Of a stretch of DNA of 22,933 bases, positions 1-9,500 are shown one piece after another. The stretch comes from a virus. Each line of letters opens with the position of its first letter. Position 1 is the first letter of the stretch. The notes under the pieces were generated by a model. The model was given only the letters and a program-made list of their open reading frames with translations, was not told the origin of the DNA and did not search any database. Where the stretch lies: the IMG/VR virus record IMGVR_UViG_3300032073_000272, positions 1 through 22,933 of that record, one strand, 5' to 3'. Made by a program: the position numbers and the translations under genes.

Positions 1-3000
1 GGCAGTTACATCAGCATTAGCATCAGCATCAGTTGTTCTAGTCCAAGCACCTGCTTTACAAAGATAAATACCATTTTGGCTTGCAGTGCTTTGATTCTTT
101 ACTAATACTCTATCATCAGCAATTACACTTACACTATCAATATCTTGAGTTCCACTTAAAGTAATATTTGTAGTAGTAGTAACCCTTACAGAATCTTTAG
201 TATCTAATCCCTGTTTAACCACCGCCGCACTAGCATCAGCAAGAGCAGTAATTTCAGCATCAGTTCTCATTGTATTAGTGTCTGTATTAACACTAGAAAT
301 ATCTAATGTCTTATTATCCCCACCTGTAACAGTAGCGGTTATTGTTGAGCCGCTAAGAGACAATCCTGATAAGAATTTATTTGTATCTGTATTAACAGCC
401 GAAATATCAACTGTTAAATCTGCTAAACTACCCCTTGCTAATGTTATTGTTCCACTAGCAAAAGTAGCCGCACTAACAAAATCATTACTATCAACAGAAG
501 AACCTGCACCAATAGAGGTTCTAAATGCAGTTGCTTGATTAGTAGTTAAATCATCTGCTCTTGCTAAAAGATTCGCTACGGAAACATTGTCTACTGCGGT
601 AGTCCCTGCTAGAGCGTCTGTTATTCCATAACCTGCAAGGGTTGTCGGTTTACTCGTTAAATTAGAAAACGCTCCACCAAATATATTACCTGCATTAGTC
701 GCTATGTTAGTTGCGTTTGTCGCTATGTTAGTTACATTCGTGGCTACATTAGTAGCATTAGTAGTTATACCGCTTTCCATAGTGTCTAAATTAACTGCTT
801 GTGTTACTGTAATAAAATTCATTTTTGTGCTATCAGCAGATGGGTATGTATTTTTGGCAGTATTAAGACCGACAGCAGTAACGTTAGTTGCTATATCGGT
901 TGCATTCGTAGCCACATTAGTTACGTTAGTTGCTATGTTTGTCGCATTAGTAGTTATACTACTCGACATTGTGTTTAGATTAAGTGCAGAATTAACGGTA
1001 AGGTGTCCTACTTTCGTAGCGTCTGCTGTTGGATATGTATTCTTAGCAGTATTAAGAGCAACTGCGGTTACATTAGTTGCTATGTTAGTTGTATTAGTTG
1101 CTAGATTAGTTACATTAGTGGCTATATTAGTCGCATTAGTTGTTATATCACTTGCCGCACTTCCTAATCCTACATCACTAGCAGTAGCAGCAGTAAGAGT
1201 CGCTGCTTGAATAGTTGCTTGACTAACATTAGTTACATTATCTAAATTTAAAGTTGCAGTAGTTATTTTAGAATTATCAAATATAACATCAGCATTACTA
1301 GCATTTTGTATTACAACCGCAGTTCCACCATCATTAATTTCTAATTTACCTGCCGCATTTATTCCTAATGTTAAGTTATTAGAAAGTGCCTTACCTGCAA
1401 TAGTTCTAGATGTAGGAACTTTTGCTGATAAATCAGTAGCCAAATCAGTAATCTTAGATTGCGCTAAAGTCGGTATTCTAGCAACATCAAATGAACCGCT
1501 TGTAATTTTAGCAGCAGATAAGTCGGGTAATATTGCTTCTGTTACAGCACCCATTAATTCTGTTAAACTTAATTTTTTAACTGCGCCCGAATCACTATTA
1601 TCACGGAAAATTAAACTATCATTTGCTATATCTATACTAGACAATGCAGTTAAACCACTAATAATATCAGTAGTTCCAATGTTAGTATTTGTATCTGTAT
1701 TTATTGCTGAAATATCTAGAGTCTGATTTGTTCCCCCCGATACAGTAGCAGTTATTGTTCCTCCACTCAAAGATAAACCGGAAAGAAATTTATTTGTATC
1801 TGTTGTCATGTCATCAACAACAACATTGATTTTACCACTAGTATCATCGTAAGTAGCACCGACTCTTGTTTCTGTATTACTAGTAAACATAGCACCTACA
1901 ATATCTTGCACTGCTTCTGTTGATATTTGTGAATCAGTAGTAAATCCTAATCCTGTTACGAAAGTATGTATTTGGTCTGCCGTAGCCAAACCCGTACCTC
2001 CATCAGCAATAGCACCCGTTGCTAAAGTAGCAGAAGCACCTAATCCTAGATTAGTTCTAGCGGTAGCGGCATCTTCTAAATCTGATAAATTACTATTTTT
2101 TGTTAATTTAGTGCTTATGCTATTTGTTATTGTCGTAGAAAAATTAGCATCATCACCTAATGCCGCCGCTAATTCATTAAGCGTATCTAATGCCGCCGGA
2201 CTGCCATTCAATAAATTATTCAAACTACCGTCAACATACGCTTTTATTGATTGCTGACTAGCCGCTTTGATTGCACTATTGGAAGCCATGTTATCTTCGT
2301 CTAGTAAATCTAGTTGTGTATTAGTATCAGTAGAAGTAATTGTAATATTGTTTGCATCAGTATGTGTAAGAGTAACATTAGAACCCGCTACAAACTTAAT
2401 ATCTTGAGTTCCTGAACCTGCACCACTTTCTGTTAATCTTAATAATATGTCATCAGAAGAATCCACAAAAGATGTAGCATATTCATTTTGAGTATTATTA
2501 TCAGCAATATAAGCAGGTGTTCCGAAAGTCCCGTCATGTTTTAGAAACTCTCCCGCATTACCTGCTGATGGTATTAGACCTCCGTTTCCTGTGGAAATAG
2601 CGGCAATTGAAGAAGTTACATCGGCAGTTCTTGCCAAAGTTCCTGTCGAAGAAGGAAGAGTAATAGTAGCAGAACCCTTTGTTAATGTTCCATCGGGATT
2701 AATTCTAGTAGTTTCAACACCACCATTTATTGCAGAAAAACTTCTTGATGTTTGTGTATAAGTTAAATATTGTATGTCATGTGTAGCACTATTTGCTTCA
2801 TCCTTATCGTATTTAACCATAGCAATAGGAATATCCCCTGCTGTTAATTCTGCTACCGTAGGAGTACTATTATTTCCTTTTCCTGATGTAGAACCATGTC
2901 TCCAAACTACTGTTTCATCACTGTCTTGTATAACTAACAGACCATACCAATCGGCACTATTTACAGAACCATTAGTATTATTCGTTTGTATGTCAGTAGT

Positions 3001-3231
3001 AGTAGTTATTGTTCCATTAAATTTACCGTTTCTTAAATAGTTACCACTTGTTATAGTAAATTTAGTGAACCCTCCAACTGCTGTTTGTGTAATATTAAAA
3101 CCGCTTAATATTCTATTTTCACCCATAGCAGTATTAAGAGTTTTAATTATACCTGTATGTATTGCATCTGTCCCATCTACTAATTGTGTATCAGCCCCTA
3201 ATCTACTAATAAATCCTGTATTGTTAACCAT
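1..3231 (-). CDS. long tail fibre protein, C-terminus beyond the window
   Basis: The frame is open from the ATG at 3231 to the left edge: 1077 codons with no stop, so the C-terminal receptor-binding end is missing. Residues about 325-400 hold a stretch common in phage tail fibres (SIKAYVDG, then LDTLNELAAALGDD, then RTNLGLG). Residues 696-850 are 63-residue repeats of heptads such as IATNVTN, which I read as a trimeric coiled-coil stalk. A 39-residue module (TDTNKFLSGLSLSG...) occurs twice. From about residue 1009 there is a beta module with DDRVLVKNQ and NGIYLCKAGAWTRTTDAD, also frequent in tail fibres. Composition is rich in Thr, Asn, Ala and Ser, as in homotrimeric fibres. The start ATG overlaps the stop of the preceding 121-residue gene (TAATG), suggesting coupled translation, and GGAGTTGA lies just upstream. 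Its place as last gene of the tail block fits a host-recognition fibre. The function class is confident; the receptor is unknown. Confidence 0.85.
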   Translation of the reverse strand, partial: MVNNTGFISRLGADTQLVDGTDAIHTGIIKTLNTAMGENRILSGFNITQTAVGGFTKFTITSGNYLRNGKFNGTITTTTDIQTNNTNGSVNSADWYGLLVIQDSDETVVWRHGSTSGKGNNSTPTVAELTAGDIPIAMVKYDKDEANSATHDIQYLTYTQTSRSFSAINGGVETTRINPDGTLTKGSATITLPSSTGTLARTADVTSSIAAISTGNGGLIPSAGNAGEFLKHDGTFGTPAYIADNNTQNEYATSFVDSSDDILLRLTESGAGSGTQDIKFVAGSNVTLTHTDANNITITSTDTNTQLDLLDEDNMASNSAIKAASQQSIKAYVDGSLNNLLNGSPAALDTLNELAAALGDDANFSTTITNSISTKLTKNSNLSDLEDAATARTNLGLGASATLATGAIADGGTGLATADQIHTFVTGLGFTTDSQISTEAVQDIVGAMFTSNTETRVGATYDDTSGKINVVVDDMTTDTNKFLSGLSLSGGTITATVSGGTNQTLDISAINTDTNTNIGTTDIISGLTALSSIDIANDSLIFRDNSDSGAVKKLSLTELMGAVTEAILPDLSAAKITSGSFDVARIPTLAQSKITDLATDLSAKVPTSRTIAGKALSNNLTLGINAAGKLEINDGGTAVVIQNASNADVIFDNSKITTATLNLDNVTNVSQATIQAATLTAATASDVGLGSAASDITTNATNIATNVTNLATNTTNIATNVTAVALNTAKNTYPTADATKVGHLTVNSALNLNTMSSSITTNATNIATNVTNVATNATDIATNVTAVGLNTAKNTYPSADSTKMNFITVTQAVNLDTMESGITTNATNVATNVTNIATNATNIATNAGNIFGGAFSNLTSKPTTLAGYGITDALAGTTAVDNVSVANLLARADDLTTNQATAFRTSIGAGSSVDSNDFVSAATFASGTITLARGSLADLTVDISAVNTDTNKFLSGLSLSGSTITATVTGGDNKTLDISSVNTDTNTMRTDAEITALADASAAVVKQGLDTKDSVRVTTTTNITLSGTQDIDSVSVIADDRVLVKNQSTASQNGIYLCKAGAWTRTTDADANADVTA
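274..390 (-). repeat. fibre module duplication, second copy
   Basis: This is the second copy of the 39-residue module, beginning TDTNKFLSGLSLSGSTITAT and ending SSVNTDTN. It is separated from the first copy by the heptad-repeat stalk. It lies just before the C-terminal module with the VLVKNQ and NGIYLC motifs. Confidence 0.8.
682..1146 (-). repeat. 189-base in-frame tandem repeats in the fibre stalk
   Basis: There are two full copies (1146-958 and 957-769) and a third partial copy (768 to about 682). Each full copy encodes 63 residues, exactly nine heptads. A copy opens with ITTNATN, runs through IATN-type heptads and a LNTAKNTYP segment, and closes near LN(T/D)TM. Conserved length and register show coding tandem duplication, not an iteron or CRISPR array. 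Confidence 0.85.
1687..1803 (-). repeat. fibre module duplication, first copy
   Basis: This encodes 39 residues beginning TDTNKFLSGLSLSGGTITAT and ending in SAINTDTN. A second copy of the same length lies at 274-390 in the same frame and gene. The two differ at only a few positions, mainly SGG against SGS and SGGTNQ against TGGDNK, so this is a duplicated beta-rich module within the fibre. Confidence 0.8.
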
Positions 3232-3596
3232 TATTTCAACTCCACTCTAATTGTAAAAGATACCGTATCAGATGCCGCGACTACGCCTGTGCTAGTGAAT
3301 GTTACTCTTGTTAACATTACTCCCGAAGTATTAACATCAGTATCGCTGTTATTATGAAATATTCCCAATTCAGTTATTCCTGATGTTGGTATTTGAGAAC
3401 CTAAGAAATCCACATTCCAAATTAAAGTCGAGCCGACTCTTGTAGGAGTAACATCAGTCGCATGAGTAAACACCACATGGTCTAAATTAGTTTGTGAAGG
3501 GGCAGTGCTATCTGAACCATCACCTATTTTTATCACTCTATATTTTTCTTGAATATAATTAGCAATTATATCCTCCTTACCTGCATTCACTATCAT
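3231..3596 (-). CDS. small tail/baseplate protein, possible fibre adaptor
   Basis: 121 residues. No catalytic motif or membrane segment is visible. The N-terminus (about 1-25) looks helical (IIANYIQEKY) and is followed by VIKIGDGSDSTAPSQTNL, a short motif of a type seen in small phage tail proteins that precede fibres. The rest alternates hydrophobic and Ser/Thr/Asp residues, suggesting a small beta-sandwich. It sits between the giant hub gene, whose TAA ends at 3599, and the fibre gene, which it overlaps by one base (TAATG). AAAGGA lies upstream of its ATG. Position and size suggest an attachment or adaptor protein joining fibre to baseplate. That role is inference; the identification as a tail-block protein is firmer. 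Confidence 0.6.
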   Translation of the reverse strand: MIVNAGKEDIIANYIQEKYRVIKIGDGSDSTAPSQTNLDHVVFTHATDVTPTRVGSTLIWNVDFLGSQIPTSGITELGIFHNNSDTDVNTSGVMLTRVTFTSTGVVAASDTVSFTIRVELK

Positions 3597-3598
3597 AC

Positions 3599-6500
3599 TT
3601 ATACATCCTTTTCGCTCTTGTAGGTCTTTAATGTTGTTGACCCTGCTCCAAATCCTAATATAGTTGTAAAACCTAACGGATTAGAGAATCCTAAATTACC
3701 TGTTGATGAAACTATTTTGTATTCTATTGTGCCGTTTTTGACTAAAAATGAATCAAAAACAGTTTTACCTACCACACTTTGTATAGAATTTTTACCAAAT
3801 AAAACCGAAGAATTAGAAGTTTGTTTATTAGTCAATTCACTCAACCTTTCTGCTATTGTTTTATTGAAAGTTCCAACTGTTATTGAAGAAATACCATCTA
3901 ATATATTTTCTATTTCAAACACTTGATATTCATTTTTTGGTATGTTATGATTTGGAAAATCAAGAATTAGAATATCTCCGGCTTCCATCAATTCTAATCC
4001 TTCTTTTTGTATTTTTAATTTTATTTTTCTTATATCTGCGTTATGTATTTGTAATAATTGTTGAGATTTTATTTTCGCATCTAATATAGTTTTAATTGAC
4101 GAATCAACATGGCGTATAGTCCTATTTCTACTATTTCTATCGTCTATTGGTATTTCTGATTCTGCTTTGACTCCATCACCAATGACAATTATTTTATTTG
4201 CTTTATCAAAGAGAGATTTATTGCTTTCAACAGATATTAGATTATGACCTGTTTTATAACTAATTGAATATCTTCTAAGGCCATGTGTATCTTCTATATC
4301 CTTTGCTACAAGTTCGTTATTAGTTATTTTAAAATCTAATCCTTTTTTACTCGCTAATAAATTAATAGCGTCAAAGGCGTTAGTATCATTAAAATTTATA
4401 TTAGAAACATGAGTTTTTCTTTCTCTTTTTATTATTTCATCAAAAGGTAGTGGGTCAAAAATCATATTATTAAAAGTGATAGTAGTAGAACTAACAGAAG
4501 TAACTTCGCCAATTAAATAACCCTTCTGAGTGTATAAAACATCTCCCGCAACAACATTAATTGGACTATCTACTGTTGTCAATACACTAGAAGTAACGAC
4601 ATTTTGATTATTAGCATTGTGAGTAATTTTAGATACTAATACATTATTTACTATTTCAGCATCTACTACATTCGAGGTATAATTTCTAAAACTCTTTTCA
4701 TAGTCAAAATCTAACCCTACTTCATTAGCAATGTTTTCTATTTCGTTTTCAATAATTCCACCGATACTAAATGTAGTGCCAATATAACATTTAGAAGGTT
4801 TAAATGATAATTTTCTTGGAACATTTATATCTAAAATTTCTCCAAAAGAAACACAACCATCTCCATTTAACGTTCCATTATAATCAAATCTTAATTTTTG
4901 TCCTGTTCCTGTGCCAACATATGAAACTGATAAAGACTTACTTTGAGAATTAAGTCCATCTGTAATATAACATTTCATCTCATCACCATTAGTAAATAAA
5001 CTAGAACTTATTGTTGATAAGTCTCTCCTATCCAAGTAATTATTTCCTGTAATATCTTCATCTATATTTAATAACATATACATAGAATAAATTCCTTCCG
5101 AATATTGATTTTTTATACTTGTATCTCCTGTTAAGAAATTAGAAATAATCTTATTATATTGCAGACCTTTATCTTGCATAACATTGATTTCAAAATAATT
5201 TGGCGTATCTTCAAATACTGTATCCGATATTCTCATCAACCTAAAATAATTTCCATGTTCAGAAATATCAATAGATTTATCAAATGTTAATTTATGAGTA
5301 TCGTATGTTCCTGTTTCATCAACTTCATGTGTTAATATTTTACCAATATAAACAGGTGTTCCTTTTTCTGTAACGTCTCCTAACATTAAAACTTCAGTTC
5401 CTATTGGTAGCACCAATGGAATATTAATTGTTAATGTATTAGTGCTAGTGTTATTAGCCGACCATGTAAAAGATGTTCCTAGTATAGAACCTGTTCCAGT
5501 TGCAGGGAGACTTGAACTATCTTCTAAAATTATGTAATGTGTGTTACCAACCGTAGAACCCGCCCCACCTATCTTATGTCTTGTTGTATTATTAGGTAAA
5601 GATTGATTATCTATAAGTTTACTACTTACAATATAAAACCCTTCTAAATTAGGCACAAAATTTAACCAATGGTGTGTGGAAGAAGTGTTCATAATGAATG
5701 TTTTTTCAGTTCCCATAGCAACATCAGAAGTAATATTAAATTGTGGTTTGATAAACATCTGTGCTGAATATAATTCTCCGTCATTTTTAGAATTATATGG
5801 TAGGGGGCTACCGTCCACATAAACAGCATTATCTGCTAGATGATGATTAGTTTTTCTGTCGGTAGTCGGGGTATGGCCTTCCCTGTAAGAAAAAGGATAG
5901 GACGCTGTTTTTGTTCCAATAAACGATAAATTATTACTAGTTCCCGCATAATTACTTCCTTTTATATTCATAATATTACTTGTATGTTGGTCTAAACTTA
6001 ACCTTCCCGCAACTGTGCTTGCTAAGTTAGTAAACGAGTCAGATTTTAATGGACTACTAGTAAATTCCATTGTAGTATCGCTACCTTCTCTTGAACTTGT
6101 CATATCTTTAAAAATAGCAGTGCAGTTTTCATAAATATCACTACTAGGCCAAGCAATATTGTAAGGTCTTTGGTTTATAGTTTGGCCTGTATGATTATCT
6201 AAATGGGGCTTACATAAGGCAGAAAGAACCTTAGAAATATGATATTTTTGAAAAGTTAAATTATTATTATTATCATTAGTAGCCCCCGCAATACGCTCCA
6301 AGTGAAACGCTGAATTAATAAAATAATCAGTACCCGAAACATTAGATTCAGATACATTACTTATTAGAGGTAATAAAATATTAGGAGGATTGTATTCATT
6401 TGAATTTCCACTTAATAGTGAAAAATTAAAATATGGACTCTCAAAACTAGGAGATGTCATATATATTCTAGACAAAACTAACTGAGGAATAACCGTATTA

Positions 6501-9500
6501 TTAGCCGCTATATTATCCTTTGTCAATAAATCCATTTTATTTCCTATTTGAGAATACAAATCATAATCGTCATAATCAGTCTGTCCGACACTAGGATTCC
6601 ACCACTTTCTATATATTGGAATATTTATTCTAGGGGAAGCATTCAAACTATAAGCAGATTCAGCATCTACCGAATTAAAATGCCAATCAAATGTTGCTTC
6701 TACTAGTCTAATTACTCCCCATCTTTTAATTTGTGTAGGATTATCTAAAGAAGATTTAGATATTTCACTTATCTCATAGTTTTCATCTTCTCTTTTAGTA
6801 GAAAAAGTTTGACCGTTATAATCGTGATTAGTTTTAGTTTTACTTAAACCATTAATACCTTCAAACATAACACCAAAATTTTCTATTTTATTTGAATCCG
6901 AAAAACCCAAATTGTTAAATCGTAATTTTGAAAACGGGAATAAATCACCCGTAGCATAGAAAGAATACGGTCTTGCCCTCCAATCATTGTTAACCAATTT
7001 TTTAATATTAGCAGTTGAAACTGTTTCATCAATATTAATTGTGTTATCGGCTCTTTTATACCAAGCAACTCCAATTTGAGAGTCCACGTTTTCGTTAAGA
7101 CTTGTTGTTTTATTTGTATTTAAATCTCTTACTCCGTCTGCGAAAAGCATTACACCCGATGTATAACCTTTAATCTTAAATTCTCTATTACTATCGTTAT
7201 AAACAGGGTCTCCGTTAACATAATCATTAGGCGTTATTGTGCTATTATCAAATTGTTGTAAATCTGTATATCTTATTGTATGTTCGGGGGCATAATAATG
7301 CTGAAATTGTTTTTTTAATTTATGTATAAAACCACCCAACGGCATATTACTATTTAAGAAATATAAATTGTTATGGTCGTCAGGAGTATCGTTGGCGACT
7401 GAAAGAAAACGTGAATCATAAGTATTTCTATCTTGCACACCCAATACAACAGGAAAGTTAGGAGCAATTTGAACTACATTTTTAGTATCGCTTACCTCAT
7501 TTATGTTAACTACGTGAAACATTTCACTAGATAAAATATCTTTATTTGTAAGAGTTCTACTAGTTTCTTTTTCTTTTCCTATTCTTAATAAATATCTACT
7601 AGAAGTAGTTGCAATATTAGTATTTGTAGAGCCGCCATTAAGACGATATTTATTTATTTTACTAGGATTAATAATATCAAATCCAAAACTATCGTTATTT
7701 TGAAAATCCCCTTCATTAGAAGAAAGACTCAAGTTATGATATGAAAATTTATTAGTCGCGGCATTATATGTATAATTAATTCCTTTATTAAAAATTAAGC
7801 CTTTTTCTGATACACTAGAAAAATCTGTTGTTCTTTCTTCTTCTAGTATGTTGGTAGAAATTGCCTTTACTCCTGAAATAAATCTAGAAGCCTCGTTTAG
7901 AGGATTATAATAATACACATTAGAACCACTAGTAATATTAGTATATGTGTTATCTTTTAATGTAATAGTAGTAATTGAATTAGATACTGAATGACTGTTA
8001 TATTCTCCAATTAATTCAAAAAAAGAATTAAAGAATAATGTATATTTTGTAAATGTTTGAGAACCATTAACCAATATTTGATTAGACTCTCCCTTATTTA
8101 CAGTAGTTGATGAAGTGTAATAATTGTTCAAATCATCTAAATGTGGGTTTAATGTAGAATATACTATATCATCACTAAAATTTAAATTTTTATTTACCGT
8201 ATTAGACAACAGTCTAGCCATTTCATCTCTTCCTGAAATAGTATAAGTCATCATTCCATTTTCATTTTTAGATTCTATATCTTCTACATTGCCGTTAAAT
8301 ATTTCTTGATTAATAGTAAAACTTCCATTGTAGTAATACATTCTAGATATAGGAGTTTTTTGATAATATTGCTTTGAGACATCTAAAACAGTAAGATATT
8401 TATGCACTCTATCTCCATAATTAATCCTAATATCATGTCCTCTTCTATTAGTTATAGATATTCTAGCATTATACAATTTTGTATTTTCTATTTCTATTGT
8501 TTTATCCTCTAAAGTTAATCTATTATTCTGGTCGTTTCTTATCTTTGTATCTGCTAAAAACTCAACATTTAATTTATTATTAGAATAAGGAACTATGTAA
8601 CACTCAGCATTTGTTACTATTTTAACACTATTACTTCCACTTAGCCCCCCAACTACTTTAACAAAAGTATTACTATCAACAGTTTTTATTGCATCTAAAT
8701 AAATTTTTTGAGTATTAGTTGAATAATTTCTAGTGCTGACACTAGAAACTACATAATTATAACCTTCAACTTCTATAATAGTTCCATCTGTTAAAACTGA
8801 ATTGTAGTCATATTCACCTGTTAAATTATTTATATTTAAAACATTAGTCTCGAATGCAGTAGAAGTAACAGTATGTTCTATTTTTTTAAGTTTCATATTA
8901 TCTGAGAATAACCCATTTCTAACTACCATTTTAGAACTCTCTTTGACTTTCAAATGCTGAGTTCCACTATTATCTAAACTCACAACAGTAGCCATTTTAC
9001 TCATTTTATTTTTAGGATTATTTACTATTGTATCTAATGTCGTGGGAACTTTGTCATTTTTCAAGGAAGCAGATTTAAAATTAATATAAGTTGTAACTCC
9101 CTTTAAATTGCTACTTTTGTCCCAAACATTTCCGGTGGAAGAATACTCATCGGTTGTGCTTCTTCTCATTAAAGGAAATGCGGTGTGCCAAAAAATAGGG
9201 TTGAAATTATTGTCATCTTCATCATCAACTAATATATTATCTACAAGTATTGCATCTAATATACCCCTTCCCATGTTTTGTATTGTGCTGTCATATTTTT
9301 TCTCTGTTTTGAAAACTATGTTTTGTATCGTTTGGCCTATTTTTAGATTAGCATCTGTTGATTCTTGTATTGCTATTCTAGCAAAATCTAATCTAGCGTG
9401 ATATACTCTACTTTCAATTGCTGCTAAGTTATCTCCCAAAGATTCTACGTTACCAATATATGTTCCACTAGAATTAAACAATGACATTCCTTCTGTCAAC

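Noticed and set aside
278-538. Plus-strand frame of 86 codons
   Set aside because: Antisense to the fibre gene, with no ribosome site and no protein-like composition.
682-1146. Possible iterons, origin or CRISPR-like array
   Set aside because: The period is 189 bases, in frame, without spacers or palindromes; it is a coding stalk repeat.
704-1210. Plus-strand frame encoding a very hydrophobic, membrane-like repeat protein
   Set aside because: It is the exact antisense of the ATN heptad repeats in the fibre gene; its hydrophobicity is a by-product of complementing Asn/Thr/Ala codons, and the sense strand has the full 1077-codon frame.
6883-7074. Minus-strand 63-codon frame inside the hub gene
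   Set aside because: It overlaps the 2270-residue frame completely in another phase, with no ribosome site.
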